From assembly GCF_023343835.1 (NCBI RefSeq), contig NC_064434.1:19511505-19575504 (forward strand): a DNA stretch of 64,000 nucleotides, written 5' to 3'. A program made the position numbers and the translations under genes. Within the stretch, counting starts at the first letter, position 1. Each line of letters starts with the position of its first letter. This DNA comes from Lagopus muta. Lineage: Eukaryota; Chordata; Aves; Galliformes; Phasianidae. The notes under the pieces are model-generated. The model ran no database searches. It saw only the letters and a program-made list of their open reading frames with translations, and was not told the origin of the DNA. Positions 52,094-64,000 of this stretch are shown here, piece by piece.

Positions 52094-54073
52094 GTAAGTG
52101 GACTTAAGAATGCTTATTTATCTTCTGAAATTGAGGTGTGAAGGTGTCACATGGCACAAAGACGTTGTGTAAGGAAAAAGTGTGGATGTCTCTGGCTAGG
52201 AGGGCTTTGGGCTCCTGTTGGCAAGGATGACCCGGGTTCACTTTTCCTCTGATACCAAATTCAGCCTCTCTGATGTCCCCAGCCCTGTCTTGTGTGGGAT
52301 GTGAAATAGCCTTTCTCTGTGCTTTGATGGCAACTTGTGGCTTTATTATCCAGCACTGGCCTGGTTTTGTGTCTGTTTCAGGGTTATCTTTGCCACAGCA
52401 AAGGTGAAGAGAAAAACTGATATTAAGGAATTCATTGTAAAATAACTTATGTGATGCTTTCTCAGAGCCAAAATGGGAACTTAAGTTGATTGTTCTCTCA
52501 GGGCATTCAGATAGGTAAATGGGACTGATGCTTTTTGCCTTTAGATTTAGTTGGCCACGAAATGAAGATATTTCACACAGACTGGGCATGGCTCCTTCAG
52601 AGCACGTGGTTTAAAAAACCCACTGTGATAGCCTGTGATTTGTGGATTGGAGTGTTTTATCACAAGTATCTGCAGAGAGCAGGCTAGAACATTTTATGCA
52701 GATAATGCAGCAGTACCTCCGAAAATGCACCATTACTTTTCTGTCAGTCCTGAAATGCATTGCCCTCTGTAGCATATCCCATCTTCATGCACATCAGTCC
52801 TCATTCAATATGCAAGAGGTGAGCATAAAACGTGAGCTGTTTCAAAATAAGCTGTTTTGATAAAGTTGAAGAGGGATGCCATTAGTTATGATATCCTGCA
52901 CTTTTATAATAATGTGAATGAGGAGTACTTTGATAAGTTTTCTTAAATGGTAATTTAGAATTTACTGCTCCAAAATCTTAACATATAAACTGCTTCCAAA
53001 AGAGAGAGCTTGTAATGACAATATTTTTCAGCCTCATTTCTCCTTTTGGAAAGTAATGTAGCCTTATATAACACCAACTTTGCTAGGAAAGCTTGGACTA
53101 TCTATGCTTCAAGATGTCAACTGCAAGAAGATTTAGGAAGTTATATATTGCCTCAAGAATTCAAAGGCACGTATGCTGACCTTTTAATAATAATGAAATG
53201 GATGACTAAAGCACTATCATAGATCTAAATAGTTAATAGTTCAATAGTTTGAAGGTCTGTTGCATTTCTTATTCAAATTAAGAAGTGCTGTAGCGATTTT
53301 GGATGCTTCCCAAAGTTTTTTTCCTGACTAAAAAATATTTCTTTACGTCTAAAATAAATTGTTACAGGTTACATAAATCAGTGGAAATGCTCTTATGTTC
53401 ACCAGCAAAAGGTCCTCTGCAGTGGTATGTGCTCATTTTTGAGGTCATTTATAGAGCAATTAACACTGTATGACATTACCTGGTTCTGAGTTTTCTTTTT
53501 GACATTCATTACATTCTTTTCTATTTCTTAACTATTGCATTTCCAAGTAGCATTTTCATTTTACAGTGCTTTGGGAGACTGTAAATTCCTTAGTAAATGT
53601 CTCATCTGATACATTAATATCGCTAACTTGAAATGTGCTTATGATTTAGAGCAGGCAGATCCTTTCAGGATGGAAGTCACTCTCAAATACTTCTTGTCAT
53701 GTATAAATTGTGAAATGCACTTTCTTTGCTAACTGGTGTCAGGGCTTCCATCAGTTCTCAGTGAATTTCTATTTCTTTTTACTTTCTGAAGTGGTCATGA
53801 ATTGCTGTCCTAAAAGCGATGCAGAAAGGGAAAAATATAAAGCTGAGAGCTGCAGTCTGTGCCAGGCTGTAGAGTTCTGCTTTGATCAGTAAAATAGAAA
53901 AGTTGCCCCCATATAAATATATCACATTCAGACTGTAGAATTTGTTGGGAGCTTTCTTAGCTTCTGCTTTTAGATAACTGCCTGTTTATTTGCATACCCA
54001 AGTCATGTAAAACATTTGATTTCTTTTCTCTTTTTAGACAGATAACAAATTCCTTCTTTTAATGGAACCTTTT

Positions 54074-54140
54074 GTGTGTGTGTGTTTATTAATTTATTTA
54101 AGTTACATTATGTTATTGAAATAAACCACACACACACACA
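54074..54140. repeat. (GT)n/(AC)n inverted pair, potential hairpin
   Basis: A GT run followed by tttatt (54074-54090) is mirrored 29 bases later by aataaac and an AC run (54120-54140). The arms pair over about 17 bases with one bulged C. The AATAAA inside the right arm is also a poly(A)-signal match on the plus strand. Confidence 0.7.
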
Positions 54141-55242
54141 GAGCTACTTGGTAGTACACGTCCTGGTTTGATAGAATTTCATTTAAAATGTTCTGACAAA
54201 TTTCCATCTGTTACTTCCCAGCTCATACATGGACACTGAAACATAGCACACTAAATGTGATGCCCGGGAACCAGAAGAATGTGTGAAGATGTGTATTTTG
54301 ATTATAGTGTCAAAATGAAGGATAAAAATTTACTTAACTGCTTGTAAGATCAGTGCTATAAGCAAAGCATATCATGGTAACATCTGTGCTTTCCTGCACT
54401 TCTCAATATTGCAATATATCAGCTGTAAAGGTCAGATGTTAGAGCAAGCCAGATTAATGTTGGTAAGATAGCCATAAGGGAAGGTGTCATGGAAGGGCTT
54501 AGGATTGATATGATTACATTAGGATGTGGCATGAATTACAGCCAGAATTAAAGGAAACACATGATCAAGAATGTAGATGGAAGTGTTGGAGTGTAACAGG
54601 AAAAGTAGCGGGGGGACCCTTGTGGAGCAGTACAGAGGGAGATTATCTTGGTTGGTTTTTTTCTGGCTAAATGTAGCAGGCTAAGAATAGGGGGAGAAAG
54701 GAGCTGCTTAACACCTCTTTTTGTGAGCTATCATACACTTTTCACAAACTGCATCATGGAAGACTTAAATATTGTCATGCTGTACATGGTAAAGCTGCAG
54801 AGATTATAGAAACCTCCATCGGTGTCATATAATGCATCTTGATATAGAAGGAGCTGAGCTGATTGCAATGTAGCTGGCACTTTTTCTACTTCTTTTTTTC
54901 ATGGAAAACATGACCTGTAAAATAGAGTAATTGGTTTAAAAAAAACCAAAAAGAAAACAACCCAGGAAGCAATTTAATGCAAGAATATATTATACCGCTC
55001 TTAATTTCAGTTGCATAATTTCACATAACGTTGAATAAAATTTGCCTGTCTTTTTCAACACCTGTCACCCATATATCTCACTCATCTTTATCATGACTTA
55101 CCATGCAAACTGCATTCCTCCTGACCAATGGAACAAAATTTTCCAGTGTTTCTGATTTTGGAGCACAAGGAACAAAGTATTCTTGGCAGCCAGGCTGTTC
55201 CCGTGTGAATTTTCTTCTGAAAGACATCAGTGTGATCATTAG

Positions 55243-55291
55243 TCTTTTTTTTTTCTTTCTTTCTTTCTTTCTTTCTTTTTCTTTTTTTTTT
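55243..55291. repeat. (CTTT)n pyrimidine tract
   Basis: About 49 bases of nearly pure pyrimidine, including at least six CTTT units, ending in TAG, so it also resembles a splice acceptor on the plus strand. The lysine/arginine-rich minus-strand ORFs across it are translation of the repeat. Confidence 0.85.
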
Positions 55292-58200
55292 AGCACAAAA
55301 CATAAAAATGTCTTCTCCAGCTTCCCCCTCCCTTTGTAAATATGCCCAGCTCTTGTAAGAACTACCACTAGTGAGATCACAGCTGAAAGATCTGCAGTAA
55401 GTGCCAAGAAAGCCCCAGCAATGTACGTGTATGCAAGGTGTTCTGGTTTTGAAAGAATGATGAATATAGTGAAATATTACCTAGTAAGAGCTTTTTGATG
55501 CGTTTCCTTAGAGTTTTTATCTATGAAAATTTACGTCGTTGTAACATTGGCCGTAACTACTCATGCTGCGCAGTTTGATCTAGAGGACTTTATGGTATCC
55601 TTATAAATTGCATGATTTTTCATATGCTGTTGTAACACAAATCTGTGTGAGCCTATATACCATAAACCTACTAGAAAAATAGACTGTTCATGTAAGCGAC
55701 AAATTGTGACTATACTTTAGTATTTACATACTTTCCATATGGAAGAGCAGGGAAAGAACTAAGACAGCAGCTCTAACAGTAACTTTTTTGTACATATTTA
55801 GTATGCTTAGACTTTAAAGAAATTTTAATTATTCACTCCCCCTCCCCCCAAAAAAAGAAAAATGACTGAAGTATAAAAATAATTAAAAAAACAACAACAA
55901 CTGGGAAGTCAAAAGACAGCATCAAATTAACAGTACTAAGCAATAGCAAATTAGAGTTCATGTAGTCACCATGAGGATGTAACCAGTAATAATTTTACTT
56001 TCTTTTTTTTTTCATATGAAGGCATCGAAGTGCTTCTACGTATGTGGAAAAAACATGGACTAAAGTGCCTAAAATTGATTCCTGTAAAATTTGAAGTATG
56101 ATATAATATCATTTAATGGCTATTTGTAGATTTTTTGTTTATTTCTCATGCATAACTTAAAACTTCAGTTCTTATTCAGAAATCAATCAAAAAGAATTTC
56201 CTGGGCCATTGTCTGTATCAGCAGCAAATAGCTTTATCTTTGTGGATTTTCTCCCTAAATTAATATTTTTTTTTTCTTTTTCTTCACCACAGTCATTTTC
56301 AGTGGACATCTTGTAAATTCCTCTGGTACTGAAGTGCTATATTTATAATTTCATGTAGGAATACCCCACATCCAAAGGCATGGACCTTTGCTTAGCCCGT
56401 CATTGCAACAAGAAACTGACTGAAATCTCCATTTGTGTTTGTGGCTTTGCCTCCATGCAGCCTGTAGGCTTCCTGTTACACTCTAGAAGTTTATTTGCTT
56501 TGCCAGTGTTTGTATTGTTTGGATGATGTGGGGGTGAAGGAGAAACCATAATCGTCTTTATTTTTGACGGGAGGCAATGTTTTGTTAGTGCCAGCTTGTG
56601 TTAGCAACTGGATGGAGCTGGGTACCCACCGAGGCATAGCATCTAGCTTGACCTGGTTCAAGGTGCCTTAGCATCCCCAAGGTGTCCATGCAGGTGTGGC
56701 TGATGTGACAAAGTCTGGGTCTGGACCACCTTCATATCCCTCTCGAGAAGCAACAGCTGCCCAAGAGGCAGGAGGACTTCTGGGCTGTGTGAGGTGCTCC
56801 TGGGCCACCCTCCTGCCCTTTGGCCATCACCTCACAAGGATCCCACGTAACCTGCGTGCCATATCTACCAACTTGAAGTGTACATGCTTGGTGTCAGCTA
56901 CCTCGAGGCTTCCCAGATAACGCCAGGCACTGATTTGCCAGCAACCAAATCCAGTTCTAGGCACATATTTCCATCACAACTCAGGGAGCTGTTTAAGAGG
57001 CTGTACCTAACAGTAAACATTGAGTTTGATGAGAAACAAATGGATCCTAGAAATTTATATGTGTTTGTATTTGTTATTTGATATAATAAATGAGCCCACA
57101 TAAATGTTTTCCTGATGTACTTGGAGAACATTCTTCTGTCTCTGTGCAAATTTAAGCTGTCAGTTGTTCAGATTTCAATTTATTTGTATTTAGTTTTCAC
57201 AAATGAGCCTGGTTCCCTGTGAAATCTAGCCATCTCAAATACTTGAAATATTTCACCTCAGCCATTTGAAGTACATGTGCACAAGGAAATTTTTGCGTAC
57301 CCCTCACTGTGACCAGGCTTTTGGTTTTAGCATCATCTTTGGGCTGTGTCATACGTCAGTGATTTTCATTGCTGCCTTATCCAGAAAGAGTGGTTAAATA
57401 TATCAGCTTGGATATATTTTGATATGAATATGCTTCCTCTGTCCAAATTTGATGACTGCTTTTTTAACTCATAAGAGTGGTTACAAGAAAAGCTGCGTTT
57501 TTCAGCTCAACTATATCATGTACCAACAAATAATCCATGCTCCTATTTCTCTCGTAATGGAGAAAAAGATCCAGTTCTTTTGCTTAGAAACAGTGTATTC
57601 CTTATGTTTTTTGCTCATGTCAGAAAAACAGCATGACACCTGAAACTTCAGGCTGGAATATCAACTTTGTGGTGACTGAAGACAGGATGTCATCAAGTGA
57701 TTCTACTCCAACTTTGTAGTCTCCTTTGTTTCATAGCCTTGTCAGCTGTCAGTAAGCACTGAAGGTGTACCAGGTGTCCAAGACCAAGACTTCACTGCAT
57801 TTGGTGCCCAGCTTCTGTACTGACAACGGATCTACCACACTGGGTTTATAGCAAACTGGAAATTGTCTGCCAAGTGGGTAAGCCCACATTTCTGTAATAT
57901 CATTGAGTTTTCCATCTCACTGAATTTGCTGTGAGCTGCTGTCATCACCAGCATGATGGGAATCACTGAAGTATTTTGGGCCATTTTTCTGGAGTCAGAG
58001 AAACCTGAAAAAGGAGACCTGGGTTTTGAAAGTGCCTGGGAGGTACCACCCCTAAGATGTTGTCTTCAGACTGTGCCAACACTGTCGTATTTCACTGCAA
58101 ACCACAATTACAAGCTCTGCAGCTTGTCCCATCACATGGACACTGACCTTCCTTTGGACTAGTGTGTTTAGGGAACACCACAGTCAGCACTCTTCACTGC

Positions 58201-59847
58201 TGATCTCAAGTAATGACTGAAAATGAAAAGGGGACAGGTTTAGTGCTTACCCTGAATGGAGCTGTGTGTGCTTTTCCATCATTTTTAGAAATTTCCTTTG
58301 AAAGAGCTGAGAATGCATGATCTATTTTAAATAGTGCTTCAGAAGATGAAATTATTTTTGGTCGAAATGAAATCAATAAGCAGTATTAAATCTAGAATAA
58401 GGTTTAAGTGAGCAAAAAAAATAAATTCAGTGACCCTCAGTCATGCCGTATGTATCAGGACTGATACGACACCCCTTATTGCCTAGTTAATATCTGCTTT
58501 CCGGAAAGCAAACAGCTTAGTAAAGCCAACAAAACCTCCTCAATCCAAAGGCCTTCAAAGGCATAAGTAACACATACACATTTAGCATCTACTTCTTTAT
58601 TCCAGACTTCCTTTTCTGTGGGGTTCTAATCCTCAAAAACCCTGGATCTTACTCTTTTTGGCTTCCATTTGTGTATCAGAAGGTCTTCCCAAGCTTTATC
58701 TGTGTAGCCCATGGCAAAGTCAGGTAGCTGGTAGCATCCTGCTTTGTCTTCATCCCCTGGTATGGCATGGCTGAGCTCTCGAGGCTCCCTGCATTACAGC
58801 AGCACAGCCACCAGGCAGACATCACCTTTCCTCTGCCCCTGCTCTCATAGTCAAACACTTCAGAATTGATTGGGTTTTTCCAAGCCTCTTCAAGTTCTTT
58901 ACAAAATATAAGGTGGCTCTCCCTTGATAGCTTTTTTCCCCCCCAGCACTCATCTCTTTGCTGTTTTCTTGCCTCGTAATTGGAATTCTGATGTTGTTGG
59001 TTCCTTCATTTGCTGTATTGAAAATGGTCTGAAATAAATAAGAATGTTGCTTACATCTGTGAAAGTGTCGCCTGGCAAAGTCTGAATCTTGATGAAATGT
59101 TATTTCATTTTCATAACTTACATCTGTTATTTCTCACAGTATTTGATATATTTTTCATGCTTCTGTGATGCTGAAGGAAAGAGAAATTGTGTTCAAATGG
59201 AATCATAGATTTTATCTTTTTTTTTTTTTTTTAAGACCCTTTTTGCAGGATGTGAGACATCTGATTAAACATGTGCTGTAGCTGCCTCCACCTGAGTTAC
59301 AATTGCAGTTACTGGTCATTTTTGATACATGTGAGGTGAAATATGTAGCCCTGAGGCCTTCAGCTTCACTCTCAAGCAGTTGAGCTACATCATCCCTGTT
59401 TACCTCTACCCTGGAGCCTGTGGTGACTTGTTTGGAGGAGATTTCTATCGTGTGGGATATAAATATTGGTGTGGTGAATTCCAACTGGGGAAAGTACAGA
59501 TCATCTCTTCGTGAATATTCCAGTAGAACTTTGGCCATACAGTTAAACAGCTCTTGAAGTAATAATCTTTTCATATTAGCTTCTTACCGTCGTTGAAGGT
59601 GTTTTTAAAGTCAACACCTGTGCATAAGGACATCATAAGTATCTACTTCTTCATCAGCATAAGACTGCATCTGAACCCACTGAAAACTTTGTCACAGTAC
59701 TGTATTAACTTTGAGTCAGGTGTCCTGCATGAGCACTCTTGATAGCAGAGCAGGTCAGAGTAGTTTTTAAAATAAAAAATAAAAGTAAAAATGTAAATAC
59801 TTTTCTGCTTCATCTCCTGAGGTGCTTAGAGACTCTCTTCCTTGCAG

Positions 59848-59984
59848 AGCAACAGGAGGTTAAGATGAAAAAAGCCTGTTTGGAGCTTATTTGGAACACG
59901 CCAATGATAGCAGTTGTTGGTAATGATTCTGTTCCATATGAGTACATGGCATGCTCCTTCTCTCTTGTGATAAAAGCTTTAAAT
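59848..59984 (+). other. Candidate exon on plus strand (137 bp)
   Basis: Very good acceptor (ACTCTCTTCCTTGCAG) and donor (AAAT then GTGAGT). Open in a single frame, entered in phase 1 and left in phase 0, giving about 45 residues (starts QQEVKMKKACLELIWN) with no recognised motif. Its exit phase matches the candidate terminal exon 330 bases downstream, and its entry matches the exit phase of 51559-51713. Confidence 0.28.
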
Positions 59985-60312
59985 GTGAGTACCCAGGAAG
60001 TGCCAGCATTCTAATTGCTCTCTGTGGTTAAGTACATAAAAAGATCAAATGCATAAAATATTTTGGCATAAAAAGGAGTAGATGGGTAAAGAAATAGGGT
60101 ACGCTTAAAAATCCAGGAATATACATGGAGCCAAAAGTATCTTATAATGCCTGACATTGACTTTTCTTCAAGCTTCAAATACTGGTAAGGCAATTTAGCA
60201 GTCATGTAATAAATGTGTTTGAGGTCTCTCATCGACCACATTTGAACTGGAGACCTTTGATCTCCAGCTGATTCTTCTAACTTGACAATTTTTCATTTCT
60301 TGTTTGTTGTAG

Positions 60313-60486
60313 TGCTCATTGAGGAGTGCTATAAAGTGGAAAGATCTGCAGTGACCTGGAGGCGTTAACTCCATCCATACTGCTCACGAGACGCGTGCAT
60401 CTTGTACTTGACTGATGTGCTATCAGTGCAAAAAGAACTTAACCCAGAATTAAAATAACAAAACACAAAATAATAATGATAATAAA
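60313..60486 (+). other. Candidate terminal exon with poly(A) signal
   Basis: A near-ideal branch point (tctaac at about 60277-60282) precedes a pyrimidine-rich acceptor (ttgtttgttgtag). In the frame left by the exon at 59848 it reads CSLRSAIKWKDLQ and stops with TGA at 60352-60354. An AATAAA hexamer lies at 60481-60486. The arrangement suits a last exon of a small-ORF or non-coding transcript; no homology is recognised. Confidence 0.25.
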
Positions 60487-61764
60487 AAAACATAAGTGGT
60501 ACAGAAAGGCCTTTTAGAAAAAGAATTCTTGTTCATTTTATATACAGATGAACTTATTATGTCATTTTATGAATTAAAACTAGCTGTTGGAATGTTAAAT
60601 ACAAATTTGCCATAAAAACTGTATGTTAAGTCAAAAAATGACACTTATGTGATCCAGCAACTGTATAAGTGCTAAATTGCTGGTATACATTATGTACTTC
60701 ATTATACACATATCCATTATAGCAGCAGGTATATCTGATGATTTTCAAGGTGTGTTAGAAGTATTTTACTTAAATGAAATCCTTATTGTTGGGATTTAAA
60801 AGCATGTAACGTTCTATTTTACAAATCTACAAATGCAACTATTTTTAGAATTGACAGAAAGTTCCTCTGGAACTGAGTCACGTTAGAAGGTTTTAGCTGG
60901 GAATGCATGGGATGATTCAGTAAGGCTGAATGACTGGAATGATTGAGTAAGGCAACGTTTTTTTTAATAAGCAAAACTGGGGGAAAAAGCTCTAAATACA
61001 TTCTGTGTTTGAATGCTTGGGATGCCTAAGAAAGTCCTGATAGCTACCAGTACTGCTCCGTAGGGAGTATCTGTAAGTCATCCCTTTCCTACTGAGTTTA
61101 GCATTCTCAGTAGGAACACGTTCATTCATAAATATGGACCTTTCTCAGTTATTCTGTAACTGTGGTATAGAATCATATTTTGTGGTTGTGAACTAAAAAG
61201 GTTTTATAATAGAACTCTAAATATTTTTATTACTGGAAATTCAGCACTGTGGTCCTACTGAGGGCTTGTTCGCTTCGTGTTTCAGCTGCATGAGTGGCTT
61301 ACTTTTTTGTGTCTAGCTCATTTCTAAACTGTTTCTGTTGCTTTTGATTATTGAGTGTTTGGTTTAGTCTAGTTCTGTTGGAAAAAGAAGATAACTAATA
61401 CAAACATGACTATTCTCCCTTCAATCCTTAAGAACACTGTCAGTATCAGTTCTATAGTAATGTTGAATATTCAAGCATAACTGTATAAGTTCTGGAATGA
61501 GTGGTTTGTCAATCTACATATCCTTACTATACATAGTTGTAGTGCAACCAATGCTTACATGTAATTTATAGATAAATTATACTTTATAGGGAGAATGGCC
61601 GTAAGCTGCTTCTTCTGCCTACCCACAGCCTGTATGCATTGTCACCATTTATGCATTATATCCTTCAGTTACAATATTTTTGTTTTCCTGATGAAGGAAC
61701 TTTCATTCCATTCTACAGAATTTTATAGAAGGAAAGTGGAAGAAAAGGTTAAAATGCTTAAAGG

Positions 61765-61975
61765 CCTTCTTAAAGGCCTTTAATGCCTAGATGACCTTAA
61801 AGGCCATCGAGTTCCAACCCCATTGCCATAGGCAGGGACATTTTCAACGTGATCAGGATGCTCAAAGCCACATTTAAACTAACTTTGAACATCCGTAGTG
61901 ATGGGACATTCACAACTCTCCAAGCAGCCTGTTTCAGTGTCTCACCACCTTCGTCACGAAAAGAAGTGAGGTAAG
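61765..61975 (-). mobile_element. CR1 LINE 3' end, antisense, old
   Basis: aaaggccatcgagttccaac, ccattgccataggcagggac and agcagcctgtttcagtgtct are recognisable but diverged CR1 blocks. A short tandem repeat of cttaaaggcctt lies at the left edge (61757-61780). Confidence 0.72.
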
Positions 61976-64000
61976 GTTCTGTATTTTCTATAAAGTTAGT
62001 GTGGGTGGAATGTTGATGTTTTCCACTATTTTTGCTATTTTCTAAATCTACTGAATATCCATTTTATGTGCACCACTATCTTTCCTAATATCAGACCCCT
62101 TTTCACCTCTCTGAATATAATGGTTACATTTGCAAATTACATTCTGTATGTCCTGTTGCTCAAATCAGCTCTACCATCTAGTTACAAATTCTTGGGGTAT
62201 CATTTATGTTAGAGCCTAAGCATTACATTCAGTTAGGAATTGAGATACCCAAATTTAGTTTTTGGCTGTGTAAACTCAGAAGTCTAGTGACCTTCCAGAA
62301 GCCCCAAATTATTCCACATAACTTTAGCTTGTAGGCTAAAGGACTCCTGTCCTTAGATCTTGTGTAATTTTTCCTAGCCTTAGCAGAGCTCCTGAATAAA
62401 CAGGTAGCCTCAGAAGTTGTTAGATACCTGCATTGATTAATCAAATTACTAACCTGATTCCTATGTGCCTGAGGTCCCACTATAGTGCAGAGACATCTGG
62501 TCAGGAGAGAAATTGAGTTCATTGGCCACTATGTGTGCTATGTGTGTAGTAAACTTTGGCATCCTCTGCTGTTTCAGATGCTTTAGATTATCTGTGGCAT
62601 CTGCATGTGCTAGAAGTTATGTTGTAGGACCTGCAGTGGATGAGATGTATGTCTTCTACAAATGGCATCTGGGGGGAAGGCAGGATACTTGGATGCACAT
62701 ACAGGGGCACTAGACATTGGTATGTGAGCAACTGAACTGAATCCTCAATGACCTGTTGATCCTACAGGAGACCTAGGAACTTTGGTAACTGTAGAAACCT
62801 GAATTTTGAGAATTGTGGCTCTGTGAGTTGAGTTTTACCTTCCTCAGGACTTGGATATGAATTTAGCATATTTTTTCTTGTTTATTTGCCTGTGACAACT
62901 CCAGACTTCACTTTCATGTATATACAACAATCTAGTAGTCCATCAACTGTCCCATTCCCATAAACTAACTCCCTCTGATGTTTGGCCTATGAGTCTTACT
63001 CAAGATGTTCGCTTCAAGTCTGCATGATACCCTGTTACGTGCATTGCCTGTGAAATCTGTGAAAAGGCATCATTAATTTTGATGAATCAACGTTGTAGAA
63101 GATAGTACCATGATTGGCAAGTCATGTCTACGAGCTCCTTGTCAAATCCTTCATTGACCGTTTGCTACTGAGACATTGCTTCAACTGTATGAAGCGTGGG
63201 AATCTGAGGTTTACGGTAACCATCTGGTCAGAATACAGCTAGGACTAAAATCAGGGCTAACGTCAAACTACGTAATAACACCAGTAACAGTACCTCATGT
63301 TTCTTGGTTATTTTAGGATTTCAAAGTGTTTTTGCAAACACTGATTAACACCGCAACAGAGTGAAGTGTGTGTTGTTGGCTTGTGCTCACTCATGGGAGT
63401 GAGTGGTGAATGAATAAGAAGCTCATTCTGAGAGTTTGGGAAAATCATTCATTCTGTTACCTTGCACTTCATCTGGATAGTAGTGCTTTTTCCAAATTCA
63501 GCAAAGAACTGGGAGCGTATGCCTGTCCATATAAATGGCAAGTGCAGGGGTGTTGTTGCAGCCAAAAATATTAGAAGTGGGGACTCACTTCTTATTTGCA
63601 TTTATCGCAATGTGTGGAATTCATGTAGTCCAGATGTCTCTATCTGAGCTTGTTACCCTTGGATTTCTTTACAGTCAAGCTCTAGTCAATGTAAAGTGCA
63701 ATTAATGTCATTCCAAAGTAGGTGTCTGAATACATCGGTCTGGCTCTAAAGGATGCCCAGGCTGAGTAGTTCAGATGTAGAACTGAATCTAATCCTATCT
63801 GTTCAGTGGGCAAAACTGCTATGATTCTGTCTTTGAAATACAAATTTAATTTTATCAAGCCACAGTTAGCACACCAGATGTAAAAGTGTCTCAGAATAAT
63901 TCTGTTCTAAGCGTTTGCAACAGATTGTTGTATCAAAATTTTCTTTTAATTAAAGAAATAATTGCTTCATAATTTTATACAGACACAATGCCAATACCTG
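61976..64000. other. Unique sequence, no gene seen
   Basis: AT-rich sequence with ORFs below 100 codons and no recognised repeat. Confidence 0.5.

Larger units (their letters stand above)
52590..59211. other. Repeat-poor unique sequence on the plus side
   Basis: About 6.6 kb without a recognisable CR1, in contrast to the left half. Holds the GT/AC hairpin (54074) and CTTT tract (55243). Two further acceptor-like sites (before 54038 and 56294) lack a good donor, so they are not called exons. Confidence 0.5.

Noticed and set aside
1..64000. CRISPR arrays, operons, tRNA or rRNA genes
   Set aside because: No regularly spaced direct repeats, tRNA cloverleaf motifs or rRNA sequence were seen on reading; the window is vertebrate nuclear DNA. 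A covariance-model scan was not possible.

Overview
The window looks like nuclear DNA of a bird, most likely a galliform such as chicken or a close relative. The evidence is about twenty truncated copies of the avian/reptilian LINE CR1 in both orientations, a deleted mariner copy of the type common in the chicken genome, a fragment resembling a bird ERV-L LTR, an AT-rich background with many A/T homopolymers, and one sharp CpG island. Nothing suggests a bacterial, viral or plasmid source. Almost all long ORFs in the window are chance ORFs, repeat remnants or by-products of the GC-rich island.

The main landmark is a CpG island at about 46.4-47.8 kb. It appears to be a bidirectional promoter: a minus-strand ATG at 46847 and a plus-strand ATG at 47191 lie 344 bp apart, each soon followed by a 5' splice site, with an inverted CCAAT box and GC boxes nearby. 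Leftward, a minus-strand gene can be traced through exons that agree in reading phase: first coding exon 46826-46847, exons 30550-30741 and 12592-12726 (the best supported), and two short candidates at 11025-11055 and 6709-6751. The predicted N-terminus is basic, followed by a Ser/Thr/Pro-rich acidic stretch. I do not recognise the protein. Rightward, a plus-strand transcript starts in the island; candidate exons at 51559-51713, 51936-52093, 59848-59984 and 60313 onward have good splice sites but do not join into one coding frame from the first ATG, so a non-coding or small-ORF transcript is possible.

The rest is intron or intergenic sequence. Repeats by region: 3.0-4.1 kb (CR1 tail, mariner derivative), 8.8-9.9 kb (two CR1), 16.0-16.4 kb (LTR-like), 18.1-19.5 kb (two CR1), 21.4-23.1 kb (1.7-kb CR1), 27.7-29.8 kb (old, long CR1), 30.3-31.6 kb (two CR1 ends), 34.7-36.0 kb (mosaic of opposed CR1 pieces), 39.3-39.7 kb (two CR1), 43.8, 46.0 and 61.8 kb (CR1 ends). 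The oddest local event is in the 35-kb mosaic: a segment with a perfect 49-bp inverted copy 3.3 kb away sits inside a CR1 fragment and is flanked by a 10-bp direct repeat, like a templated insertion with a target-site duplication.
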